From NCBI GenBank assembly GCA_009744235.1, contig WPHV01000007.1, positions 62,001 to 126,000 of the forward strand: a stretch of DNA of 64,000 bases, read 5' to 3'. The notes below the pieces were generated by a model, which made no database searches, was not told where the DNA came from, and saw nothing but the letters and a program-made list of their open reading frames with translations. Shown here piece by piece: positions 48,674-56,429 of the stretch. The first letter of the stretch is position 1, and the number at the start of each line of letters is the position of its first letter. Made by a program: the position numbers and the translations under genes. This DNA comes from Gillisella vitis (GTDB taxonomy: Bacteria; Pseudomonadota; Alphaproteobacteria; Rhizobiales; Rhizobiaceae).

Positions 48674-48835
48674 ATGACACAACACGCTAGCAAACCAAGA
48701 CGCCGCATGCAGATTTTTGTCGGCTCACTTTTCATCATTGGGTGCCTTATCGGTGGCTATTACGTGATTGGTTATCATCCTGGTGAAGTGGAACCAGACA
48801 ACCCACTCAACAGCTCCAGCCAAGCCAATCCGTAA
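48674..48835 (+). CDS. 53-residue single-span membrane protein of unknown function
   Basis: The frame encodes a basic N terminus (MTQHASKPRRRMQ), one hydrophobic segment (IFVGSLFIIGCLIGGYYVIG) and a hydrophilic tail rich in Asn/Ser/Pro. The positive-inside rule predicts a cytoplasmic N terminus. GAGGTGAC just upstream of the ATG is a convincing ribosome-binding site. It lies 102 bases after the small periplasmic protein gene. No function is recognised. Confidence 0.55.
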   Translation: MTQHASKPRRRMQIFVGSLFIIGCLIGGYYVIGYHPGEVEPDNPLNSSSQANP

Positions 48836-49103
48836 GCTCTTCTTTCAGCATCTGAGTGAGATGATAGAAATGGATATTTCAGATATATAAGCGAAAACAA
48901 TGCTTTATCGTGTAGGCGCTCTTTGTCATTGACGTTTCTGAAATCATCCAATAACGGCGCAACAGTCCTCCTTGTAGAAAGGTCGGCTGTTGCGGAAATA
49001 CCGCAGTCAGTGCGTTTTATCCCAAAATTGCAAATCACTTATTGGCTTCAGAATCGAGTCGATCTAAAAACCATTTATGTTCAACACCAATCAGGGAGGC
49101 TTT

Positions 49104-49172
49104 ATGGCATATTTTTCCACCTCCCCGGTGGCCAGCGCCAATTTAATGTTGGCAGGCGCCATCCGCAGTTAA
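49104..49172 (+). CDS. 22-residue upstream reading frame, possible leader peptide
   Basis: A frame preceded by AGGGAGG encodes MAYFSTSPVASANLMLAGAI plus two residues. It stands in the 490-base region before the ABC exporter gene and is followed by hairpins at 49184-49202 and 49301-49314. A strong ribosome-binding site on so short a frame suggests a leader peptide or tiny protein. There is no amino-acid run that would reveal a sensed substrate. Confidence 0.4.
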   Translation: MAYFSTSPVASANLMLAGAIRS

Positions 49173-49183
49173 GCTGCGTGTGC

Positions 49184-49314
49184 GTAACGGTCAGTCCGTT
49201 ACCTTGTGTTGAATCAGGTTTGTCCGGGAATAGAATTTTCTCCCTCTAACGCCACTTTATCGCGTTTCCGCGCGGTTTCCATTCTATTCATATGTCGGAG
49301 CCGGCTCGCGCCGG
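49184..49314 (+). promoter_or_regulatory. Hairpin-containing leader of the ABC exporter gene
   Basis: GTAACGG/CCGTTAC with loop TCAGT (49184-49202) follows the 22-codon frame. CCGGC/GCCGG with loop TCGC (49301-49314) ends ten bases before the exporter ATG, where no good ribosome-binding site is free. The second hairpin could mask initiation. No other gene is seen in 48836-49323. Confidence 0.35.
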
Positions 49315-49323
49315 AATTTTCCT

Positions 49324-51135
49324 ATGGCTTTAGGTTATAAATCTCGCCGTGGCGGGGCATTTCGCAGCGTTTTCGGTTTCTGTGCGGTTCATTGGCGCCG
49401 GCAGCCGGGGCGTGTGGTTTTCATGCTGTTTGCCGTATTGCTTTCCACTTTGGCAGATGTGTTAACGCCACTGTTCTCCGGTCGGTTGGTTGACGCGGTC
49501 GTCTCCGGTCGCGCCGATGACAGCCTTGCCTGGGACAGCGCTATTGCCGCTTTCGCGTGGTTGATGGCGCTCTCTGCCGGAGCGGTCCTGCTGCGCCATG
49601 CAACGTTTACCGCCATTATCGGCTTTACGCTGCGCTCCATGTCGGACATTGCCGCCGATGCCTTCTCTCGCATTCAACGCTTTTCCAGCGATTGGCATGC
49701 AAATAGCTTCGCTGGCTCGACGGTGCGCAAAGTGACGCGCGGCATGTGGGCACTCGACCTGTTGAACGATACGGTTTTCGTGGCGCTGTTTCCCTCGCTT
49801 GTCATGCTGATCGGTTCCACTGTGCTGATGACGTGGCATTGGCCGATGATGGGCCTGTTGGTCGGGGTTGGGTCCATCTGCTTTGTGTTGTTTACCGCAA
49901 TCATGGCTCTACGTTACGTCGCGCCAATGGCCAGTATGGCCAATAGCTGGGACACAAAACTGGGTGGGTCTTTGGCCGATGCAGTGACCTGTAATGCCGT
50001 GGTCAAGGCCTTCGGTGGGGAAAGCCGCGAGGAAACCCGCTTGAATTGGGTGCTGCAAAAATGGCAGGACAGGACGCGCCGCACCTGGACACGCGGCACG
50101 CTGAATGGCAGCCTGCAAGCAGCCTTGCTGATGGTGTTGCGCGGTGGGGTTTTGGGTCTGGCCCTTTGGCTATGGAGTGCTGGAAAGGCCAGCCCTGGTG
50201 ACATCACTTTCGTGCTGACAGCCTTTTTCATCCTGCAGGGCTACTTGCGGGAAATTGGTATGCATATCCGTAACTTGCAACGGTCAGTCAATGATATGGA
50301 GGAACTGGTTTTCCTGCATGGTCAACCCCTTGGCGTCGTGGATGTGGCCGGTGCAAAACCTGTTGTCATCGAACGCGGCAAGATCGAATTCGATCGGGTG
50401 TCCTTTCATTACGGCAATCATTTTGCGCCGCTCTACAAGGACTTTTCCGTTGTGATCCAGCCCGGTGAGAAGGTTGGGCTGGTTGGCCATTCCGGTTCTG
50501 GCAAGACGACGTTCATCAAGCTCATTCAGCGCTTGCATGACGTCAACGGTGGGGCGATCCGGATCGACGGTCAGGATATCGCACTCGTTGCCCAAACCTC
50601 GTTACGCCAGCAGATCGCCATCGTGCAGCAGGAGCCGATCCTGTTCCATCGCTCGCTTGCGGAAAACATCGCCTATGCAAGGCCCTCGGCCAGCCAGCAG
50701 GACATCGAAACCGCTGCAAGGCTTGCCAGCGCCCATGGCTTTATCGAGGCCTTGCCGAAGGGGTACGGCACGCTGGTGGGTGAGCGCGGCATCAAGCTTT
50801 CAGGTGGTGAACGCCAGCGGATTGCGATCGCCCGTGCCTTCCTTGCAGATGCGCCGATTCTTATTCTGGACGAGGCAACGTCAAGCCTGGATTCGGAATC
50901 GGAAATGCTGATCCAGGAAGCTATGGAACGGCTTATGCAGGGCAGAACCACCTTGGTCGTGGCGCATCGGTTGTCGACCGTGCGGGCGCTCGACCGGCTG
51001 CTGGTCTTCGATCACGGCCGGATCGCTGAGGAGGGGACGCATGAGAGCCTGATCAGGATGAAGTCAGGCATTTACCGTGGTCTTTTCGAGCGCCAGGCGT
51101 TGGAGTTGACCAAGGGCATGGTCTTCGGAGAATAG
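49324..51135 (+). CDS. ABC exporter, fused membrane and ATP-binding domains
   Basis: The 603-residue half-transporter has an N-terminal type I exporter membrane domain of about six spans (residues 30-330). The ATPase domain has Walker A GHSGSGKTTF near residue 386, Q-loop VQQEPILFHRSLAENIAYA, signature LSGGERQRIAIARAF near 490, Walker B ILILDEATSSLD and the H-loop VAHRLSTV. It should work as a dimer to export lipids, peptides or drugs. The substrate is unknown. The gene is monocistronic, behind an unusual leader, and ends in a 15-base-pair hairpin. Confidence 0.87.
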   Translation: MALGYKSRRGGAFRSVFGFCAVHWRRQPGRVVFMLFAVLLSTLADVLTPLFSGRLVDAVVSGRADDSLAWDSAIAAFAWLMALSAGAVLLRHATFTAIIGFTLRSMSDIAADAFSRIQRFSSDWHANSFAGSTVRKVTRGMWALDLLNDTVFVALFPSLVMLIGSTVLMTWHWPMMGLLVGVGSICFVLFTAIMALRYVAPMASMANSWDTKLGGSLADAVTCNAVVKAFGGESREETRLNWVLQKWQDRTRRTWTRGTLNGSLQAALLMVLRGGVLGLALWLWSAGKASPGDITFVLTAFFILQGYLREIGMHIRNLQRSVNDMEELVFLHGQPLGVVDVAGAKPVVIERGKIEFDRVSFHYGNHFAPLYKDFSVVIQPGEKVGLVGHSGSGKTTFIKLIQRLHDVNGGAIRIDGQDIALVAQTSLRQQIAIVQQEPILFHRSLAENIAYARPSASQQDIETAARLASAHGFIEALPKGYGTLVGERGIKLSGGERQRIAIARAFLADAPILILDEATSSLDSESEMLIQEAMERLMQGRTTLVVAHRLSTVRALDRLLVFDHGRIAEEGTHESLIRMKSGIYRGLFERQALELTKGMVFGE

Positions 51136-51165
51136 GCTTTTCCAACGACAAAAATGCTTTGCGTC

Positions 51166-51198
51166 ATACCAAGGGCCATTGAAAATGGCCCTTGGTAT
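51166..51198. repeat. 15-base-pair intergenic hairpin between convergent genes
   Basis: ATACCAAGGGCCATT and AATGGCCCTTGGTAT enclose a three-base loop. No T run follows on either strand. Its outer arms (TACCAAGG/CCTTGGTA) match those of the hairpin at 36501-36538, suggesting a shared repeat family. It may still act as a two-way terminator. Confidence 0.5.
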
Positions 51199-52499
51199 CA
51201 GGTCTGCCGCATAGCGTTGTGGCATTCTGACCGTGTGTCGCTATCGCCAGGCAATATCATGGTGATCCGCAAGCCTTTCGGCTTGACATTGCCGGCAAAG
51301 ACCTTGCCGCCATGCCGTTCGACGGCCGTCTTGGCAATTGCCAGGCCAAGACCGTATCCGGAGGCACTGCCGCTGCTGCCTGAACTGATAAATGGGCGAA
51401 AGATACTTTCAAGGTCATCTTCTTTGACGCCAGGACCTTCGTCCGTGAAGGTGAGTGTCAGGCCATTCGGTGAAACGGTTGCCGAAATCCGGATTACTGT
51501 CGCTTCTCCGGTATATTTGATCGCGTTTCGCAAGACATTCTCGATGGCGCGATAGATAAGCTCTCCATTGACAGCGGCGACAAAACTGCCACTCCGCTGA
51601 AAATCAATTGATACAGCCTTTTCCTGTGCCTCAAAAGTCGCGTCCTGAACAATCTCATCGAGAATGTCGAGAATATCGATAACCAGGAGCTGATTTTCTT
51701 CATCTGTCTTGGAGGACAGCCTGGCCATGGTCAGGATCTCACCGACCAGCCTGTCCAGCCGCTCGATTTCATGGTCCATGCGATCCAGCAGGCCGGGTAG
51801 GCGCACTGGGTTCTTCCTCAGGATACCGGTAACGGCTTGCAGGCGTGACAAGGGTGAGCGTAGTTCGTGGGAAATATCATGAAACAGTCGTTCTCGGCTC
51901 TCATGCAGTTCCTGTAGGCGCATGGCGCTGATATCGAAATGCTGTGTCAGAATTCCGATTTCATCCTTTCGATTTTTGACAGGATCGTGGATGCGGATGC
52001 TGAAGTGGCCTTCTGCCAGCATTTTCAGCCCATGGCGAAGCCGCTCAATGGGTGTCAGTAGGTATTTCGTCAACAGGTAGGCGGAAAACAGGCTGGCGAC
52101 AAGGCCGATCAGCCAAGGCAACACAAGTGGCCAGTCATTGCTGATAGACGATTCATCAATTGTGAGGGTGTAGCATTGGTTGGCGTAGGATATGGCAATG
52201 CTGCCTGGAAATTGATCCTTGGCGCAGGTTTGCGGGGCAGCTGCCGGCACTGCCTGGAGTTGGAAATGCCCCTCGTCTCCTGTGGGTGTTATGCTGTGGA
52301 TAAACGCCTGTGTCTCCTGCGGCCCGACGCGTTGGAGCATCTCGGCGATTTGTGCGGCAATGATCTCGTTCTGCACCTCAGCGATGCGCATATGCGGCGG
52401 CAGCTGGCCGTTGAATCGTGGAAGCGATATGCCCAGCATGGTTGTCAGCGTGATTGTAAGCCAGACAATGACGAAAAAACGCCAGAAAAGCCGAGGCAT
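51198..52499 (-). CDS. Sensor histidine kinase, CpxA/EnvZ-like
   Basis: The 433-residue kinase has a span near residues 8-25, a periplasmic domain of about 100 residues with Cys92 and Cys109 that may form a disulfide, and a second span near 125-145. A HAMP domain follows, then phospho-acceptor His211 in HDISHELRSPLSRL, an N box (IENVLRNAIKYTG), FTDEGPGVKEDD and SGYGLGLAIAKTAVERHGG. The layout resembles CpxA-type envelope stress sensors, but the signal is unknown. Its start overlaps the regulator's stop by one base. Confidence 0.85.
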   Translation of the reverse strand: MPRLFWRFFVIVWLTITLTTMLGISLPRFNGQLPPHMRIAEVQNEIIAAQIAEMLQRVGPQETQAFIHSITPTGDEGHFQLQAVPAAAPQTCAKDQFPGSIAISYANQCYTLTIDESSISNDWPLVLPWLIGLVASLFSAYLLTKYLLTPIERLRHGLKMLAEGHFSIRIHDPVKNRKDEIGILTQHFDISAMRLQELHESRERLFHDISHELRSPLSRLQAVTGILRKNPVRLPGLLDRMDHEIERLDRLVGEILTMARLSSKTDEENQLLVIDILDILDEIVQDATFEAQEKAVSIDFQRSGSFVAAVNGELIYRAIENVLRNAIKYTGEATVIRISATVSPNGLTLTFTDEGPGVKEDDLESIFRPFISSGSSGSASGYGLGLAIAKTAVERHGGKVFAGNVKPKGLRITMILPGDSDTRSECHNAMRQT

Positions 52500-53188
52500 C
52501 AGCTATCCTGTAGCAGAATGTAACCCTGCCCACGAACAGACTGGATCCAGCTTTGCTTGTCTTTTCTGAGGCCGAGTTTCTGGCGAATACTGCTGAGATG
52601 AACATCAATACGCCGGTCGAAAGGCGTCAGGGGCCTGCCGAATACGCTTTGGGAAATGTCATGTTTGGAAACGACCTTGCCACCATTGCGGACTAGAAGT
52701 TCCAGGAGATTATATTCCGTCCCGGTCAAGGCGAGAGCCTCACCATTGATATGCGCTTGCCTGCTTGTCGGATAAAGAACGAGTTCGCCGCTTTTGAGCG
52801 GTTGAGATGGATGTTCTGGCGGTGTTTTGCCCGTACGACGCAATATTGCCCGCAACCGCGCCACCAGTTCGCCAGGCGAACAGGGCTTGGAGACGTAGTC
52901 GTCGGCACCAAGGTCTAGCCCGGTAATCCTATCCTTGTCATCCCCCCTCGCTGTCAGCATGACGATAGGAATTTCACTGGATTTTCGGATATTCTGCAAG
53001 ACATCGACACCATTCATGATCGGCATCATGACGTCGAGAACGATGATATCGGTTGCACCACTGTCGACGAAAGCAAGCCCCTTGGCGCCATCGTCTGTCG
53101 AGAGTACGTCAAACCCTTCATCCGTCAGATATTCGCAAAGCAACCCGGTAAATTCCAGGTCGTCATCAATCAAAAGAACACGCGTCAT
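52499..53188 (-). CDS. Response regulator, OmpR/CpxR-like
   Basis: The 229-residue regulator has an N-terminal receiver with the acidic pocket Asp8-Asp10, phospho-acceptor Asp52 (IIVLDVMMPIMNG), MLTARGDD and the Lys in YVSKPCSPGEL. The C-terminal winged helix includes LTGTEYNLLELLVRNGG and DRRIDVHLSSIRQKLG. It is the first gene of the pair with the kinase. The divergent DUF1275 gene across a 256-base gap and the nearby ABC exporter are possible targets; no binding motif was identified. Confidence 0.87.
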   Translation of the reverse strand: MTRVLLIDDDLEFTGLLCEYLTDEGFDVLSTDDGAKGLAFVDSGATDIIVLDVMMPIMNGVDVLQNIRKSSEIPIVMLTARGDDKDRITGLDLGADDYVSKPCSPGELVARLRAILRRTGKTPPEHPSQPLKSGELVLYPTSRQAHINGEALALTGTEYNLLELLVRNGGKVVSKHDISQSVFGRPLTPFDRRIDVHLSSIRQKLGLRKDKQSWIQSVRGQGYILLQDS

Positions 53189-53444
53189 TTTTCAGCTCTT
53201 CGTGGCGGTGGCCTGTTATAAGTGAAAATCGACCAAGGGGTTCAAGTTTTACATAAGTTTACGTGCTTATGGTAGATGGAGTGCCGACATGTGGCGGCTA
53301 TTCATGTTCGGTTAGAGCCACAATCATGCCACGGCGCATCGGATTGGCTGCTGTGGCCCGTGTCTGGGCTTGCAAAGCGATCAGCCCGGACTCAAACTGC
53401 ATCTTTAACCCGCCGACTTGGCGCTTGCCCGACTCGTATCCATC

Positions 53445-54197
53445 ATGAAAAGCCACTTGAAAAGTCTTGCCCATCGCGATCGCACCGAAACGAGCGACCG
53501 CCATTTGGCGTTTTATCTGACCTTTATTGCTGGCGCGGCCAATGCTGGCGGCTTTATGGCGGTCGGTCAATATACCTCTCACATGTCGGGTATTGTCTCG
53601 TCTATGGCTGACAATCTGGTGTTGGGCGATTTAAAACTTTTGCTGATGGGGTTGCTCGCGCTTTGTTTCTTTCTTGCAGGCGCTGGTTTTTCTGCAATTT
53701 TGATCAATTGGGGCCGCAGGCGGGATTTGAAGTCGGTCTATGCGTTACCGCTGGCGGTCGAGGCGTGGTTGATGGGGGTGTTTGCCCTTTCCGGAGCGAT
53801 CAGCTTCAGCGAAAAGAGCGAGGCCATCGCTTTCATCGTCATGCTTCTCTGCTTCATCATGGGCCTGCAGAATGCCATCATCACAAAACTCTCCGGTGCG
53901 CGCATTAGAACGACGCACGTGACGGGCTTGGTTACCGATACCGGCATCGAACTTGGTAAGCTGTTCTATTGGAACGGATACTCAAATGGTAACGTCACAT
54001 ACCCACCGGTCCGGGCCGATTTAGCGAAGCTTTGGCTGCTGGTGCGCATGGTTGGATTATTTTTCGGCGGCGGCGTGGTTGGGGCTATCCTGTTTCAACG
54101 AATCGGCGTTTCCGCTGCGGGGTTTCTGGCGATACCTCTGGCGCTTGCCGCTCTCTACCCGATGCTTGAGGACTATTCCTCGCAAAAGCAGCGCTGA
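53445..54197 (+). CDS. DUF1275 (YoaK-type) membrane protein
   Basis: The 250-residue protein has about six membrane spans and the family motifs FIAGAANAGGFMAVGQYTSHMSG near residue 30 and MGLQNAIITKLSGARIRTTHVTG near 145. DUF1275 proteins are widespread inner-membrane proteins without an assigned activity. The ATG at 53445 fits the family N terminus; the ribosome-binding site is poor, and an in-frame TTG at 53418 is the alternative. It lies between a response regulator gene and tRNA-Ser. Confidence 0.8.
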   Translation: MKSHLKSLAHRDRTETSDRHLAFYLTFIAGAANAGGFMAVGQYTSHMSGIVSSMADNLVLGDLKLLLMGLLALCFFLAGAGFSAILINWGRRRDLKSVYALPLAVEAWLMGVFALSGAISFSEKSEAIAFIVMLLCFIMGLQNAIITKLSGARIRTTHVTGLVTDTGIELGKLFYWNGYSNGNVTYPPVRADLAKLWLLVRMVGLFFGGGVVGAILFQRIGVSAAGFLAIPLALAALYPMLEDYSSQKQR

Positions 54198-54336
54198 AGC
54201 CAAATCCGGTCCGCATGTTGTGTCATTGACGCGCTGTAAAGTGGTTGACGTTCCTGTTCGGCTGGATATAACGCCTGCCAGAGATTCTGTTGAAAACCAG
54301 ACAGAGTCTGGATGTCGGCATACGGCATCGGGCTTA

Positions 54337-54426
54337 GGAAGAGTGTCCGAGTGGTTTAAGGAACCGGTCTTGAAAACCGGCGTGCGGGAGACCGTACCGT
54401 GGGTTCGAATCCCACCTCTTCCGCCA
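54337..54426 (+). tRNA. tRNA-Ser (anticodon UGA)
   Basis: The 90-base gene folds as a class II tRNA. The acceptor stem is GGAAGAG/CTCTTCC with discriminator G and an encoded CCA. The anticodon stem CCGGT/ACCGG has loop CTTGAAA (anticodon TGA). A long variable arm and a T arm (GTGGGTTCGAATCCCAC) are present. The long variable arm and anticodon identify serine. Confidence 0.97.
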
Positions 54427-54467
54427 TGCCGAAAAGTAAATAAATTAAATCAAATAGTTACATGTTG

Positions 54468-54500
54468 AATTGTCAAACTATTAGGCTCGGTTTGACAATT
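54468..54500 (+). terminator. Palindrome downstream of tRNA-Ser, possible terminator
   Basis: AATTGTCAAAC and GTTTGACAATT are perfect 11-base arms around an 11-base loop, 42 bases after the tRNA. The stem is AT-rich and no T run follows, so it could alternatively be a protein-binding site. Confidence 0.4.
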
Positions 54501-54595
54501 TATGTTCTCGTTTCATCCTGCTGCTTCGAAGGGGAGGGGCGTCTTGGGTGATCATTAGGAAATAGCGCTGCTGTTTACAGCAGCCTTGGCCTCGA

Positions 54596-55348
54596 TCACA
54601 TGTCGTGCGCGTCTTCTGTGGAGTTCTTGCGTTTCAGCAGGAACCAGAGGAATGCCAGGCTCATCACGGCCATGGCAAACCAGGTTACTGCATATTGAAG
54701 ATGGCTATTGGGAAAACGGATCTGCGTTAAACCACCGACCGGATAGCCGCCCGGCACATCGCTTTTGTCGGCGTCCATAAAGAACGGCACCACTTGGGTC
54801 AGATTGCGCTTGTCGGCAATGGCGGAAACGTCGCGTGAATACCAGCGATCGGCATTTGGATCATTGGAGCGCAGCAAGGTTCCATTTGGTTCGCTGATGC
54901 GCAGAAGGCCGCTTACGGTCACGCTTCCGAGAATCTGACCTTCCGCCCGGCGGGTCGGGTCTTTGCGGTCAATCGGTACAAAGCCCCTGTTGATCAACAG
55001 GGTTCCCTCTTTTTCAGTCTTGAGGGGGGTCATGACCCAATAGCCCGCGCCCAATTCCGTGGCGGCGTAGACCAGGGTTTCCTTGTCGTGTTCGTAAATG
55101 CCGGAAGTCTTGATATGGCGGTATTCATCGGCGTCGCGATTGACGGAAGGCCATTGAGGTGGGGATGGTGCGTCCACCGGTTCGGCATGAACACGAGCAT
55201 CAACACGAGCGATCAATGCTTTTTTCCAGCCCAGACGCTCAATTTGCCAGATGCCGAGGGCTATGAACAAGGCCGTTGCCAGCAGGAGAAAGCCGGATAG
55301 GGCAACCTTCTTTATCGAAATACGCCTGATGGCCTGCTGGTCTGACAT
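54596..55348 (-). CDS. SURF1-family cytochrome oxidase assembly protein
   Basis: The 250-residue protein has the SURF1 topology. An N-terminal span (VALSGFLLLATALFIALGIW) is followed by the family's WQIERLGWKKALIARVD, a large periplasmic domain with GYWVMTPL and LLINRGFVPID, and a C-terminal span (WFAMAVMSLAFLWFLLKR). SURF1 assists haem insertion into haem-copper oxidase subunit I. It is the last gene of the cyoABCD cluster, 64 bases after cyoD, so it probably serves this bo3 oxidase. Confidence 0.88.
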   Translation of the reverse strand: MSDQQAIRRISIKKVALSGFLLLATALFIALGIWQIERLGWKKALIARVDARVHAEPVDAPSPPQWPSVNRDADEYRHIKTSGIYEHDKETLVYAATELGAGYWVMTPLKTEKEGTLLINRGFVPIDRKDPTRRAEGQILGSVTVSGLLRISEPNGTLLRSNDPNADRWYSRDVSAIADKRNLTQVVPFFMDADKSDVPGGYPVGGLTQIRFPNSHLQYAVTWFAMAVMSLAFLWFLLKRKNSTEDAHDM

Positions 55349-55412
55349 GTATCAATCGTCCTGAAACGGATCGGGCGACATGGATATGCCGCCCGATCGG
55401 ATATCGGCGTCC

Positions 55413-55811
55413 TTACGGGACGTTACGCATCATTTCGGGGCTCATCGGCATCATATTGGTGTTCAAGTGATGCATGACCCAGAGTGAGCCGGAGAGCGCG
55501 ATAACGACAACGATGATGGTGAAGATCAACGCCATCATGTTCCAGCCGCCTTCCGACTTGGTATTCATATGCAGGAAGTAGATCATATGAACCACGACCT
55601 GGATGGCGCCGAGGCCCATGACGATACCAGCCAGCAAGGCCTTGTTGGTCAGGCTGCCGCTCATCACCAGATAGAACGGGATCGACGTCAGGATGACCGA
55701 CAAGATAAAGCCGATCATATAGGTCTTCATCGAGCCGTGGCTGGCCTCGTGGCCGCCATGGTGATGATCATGGCCGTGGCCATGCGAATGTGCGTGCGAA
55801 TTGTCGTTCAT
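55413..55811 (-). CDS. cyoD: Cytochrome bo3 quinol oxidase subunit IV
   Basis: The 132-residue small subunit has three membrane spans (GFILSVILTSIPFYLVMSG, ALLAGIVMGLGAIQVVVHM, MALIFTIIVVVIALSGSLW). A His-rich N terminus (HAHSHGHGHDHHHGGH) is unusual for CyoD and could bind metal. The start at 55811 overlaps the cyoC stop by four bases; longer in-frame starts lie inside cyoC. It supports assembly of subunit I. Confidence 0.9.
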   Translation of the reverse strand: MNDNSHAHSHGHGHDHHHGGHEASHGSMKTYMIGFILSVILTSIPFYLVMSGSLTNKALLAGIVMGLGAIQVVVHMIYFLHMNTKSEGGWNMMALIFTIIVVVIALSGSLWVMHHLNTNMMPMSPEMMRNVP

Positions 55812-56425
55812 CCGATCACTCCCAGCAGGTAGACGTAGGAGAATACGCCAATCCAAATAACGTCGAGGAAGTGCCAGAACATCGAGAGGCACATCAGGCG
55901 ACGGCGGTTTGCTTCGACCAGTCCATGCTTGCCGACCTGGGCCATCAGCGTCACCAGCCAGATGATGCCGAAGGTAACGTGCAAACCGTGGGTGCCGACC
56001 AGCGTAAAGAAGGCTGACAGGAAGGCACTGCGATTTGGACCTGCTCCTTCATGGATCAGGTGAACGAACTCATAGAGTTCGAGCGCCAGGAAGATTGCGC
56101 CGAATACACCGGTCACGCCCAGCCAGATCAGCGTAGCGGCCTTGTTGTTCTTCTCCATCGACAGCATGGCAAAGCCATAGGTGATCGAGGAAAACAGCAG
56201 CATGGCTGTATTGATCGCTACCAGTTTCAGGTCGAACAGGTCGGCCGGAGCCGGGCCAGCCGCATAATTGCGACCGAGCACGGCATAGGTGGCAAACAGC
56301 ATTGCGAAGATCAGGCAGTCGCTCATCAGGTAGAGCCAGAACCCAAGGTTCGTGCTGCTTTCCGGATGATGCTCTTCCGTCAGGTAGAATTCCGGCTTTG
56401 CAGTTTTTAAAGTTCTGGGATCCAT
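55808..56425 (-). CDS. cyoC: Cytochrome bo3 quinol oxidase subunit III
   Basis: The 205-residue protein has five membrane spans, as in bacterial bo3 subunit III. The family segments NLGFWLYLMSDCLIFAMLFATY near residue 25, FFTLVGTHGLHVTFGIIW near 135 and FWHFLDVIWIGVFSYVYLLG at the C terminus are present. It contributes to the stability of the proton-pumping core. It sits four bases after cyoB and overlaps cyoD. Confidence 0.93.
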   Translation of the reverse strand: MDPRTLKTAKPEFYLTEEHHPESSTNLGFWLYLMSDCLIFAMLFATYAVLGRNYAAGPAPADLFDLKLVAINTAMLLFSSITYGFAMLSMEKNNKAATLIWLGVTGVFGAIFLALELYEFVHLIHEGAGPNRSAFLSAFFTLVGTHGLHVTFGIIWLVTLMAQVGKHGLVEANRRRLMCLSMFWHFLDVIWIGVFSYVYLLGVIG

Positions 56426-56429
56426 CTGA

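Noticed and set aside
48923..49249. 108-codon open frame between the microprotein and ABC exporter genes
   Set aside because: No ribosome-binding site or recognisable domain; it overlaps the better-supported 22-codon frame and hairpin.
54337..54500. tRNA-Ser as attachment site of an integrated element
   Set aside because: No integrase, no repeated tRNA 3' end and no foreign-looking genes follow; SURF1 and cyo genes come next.
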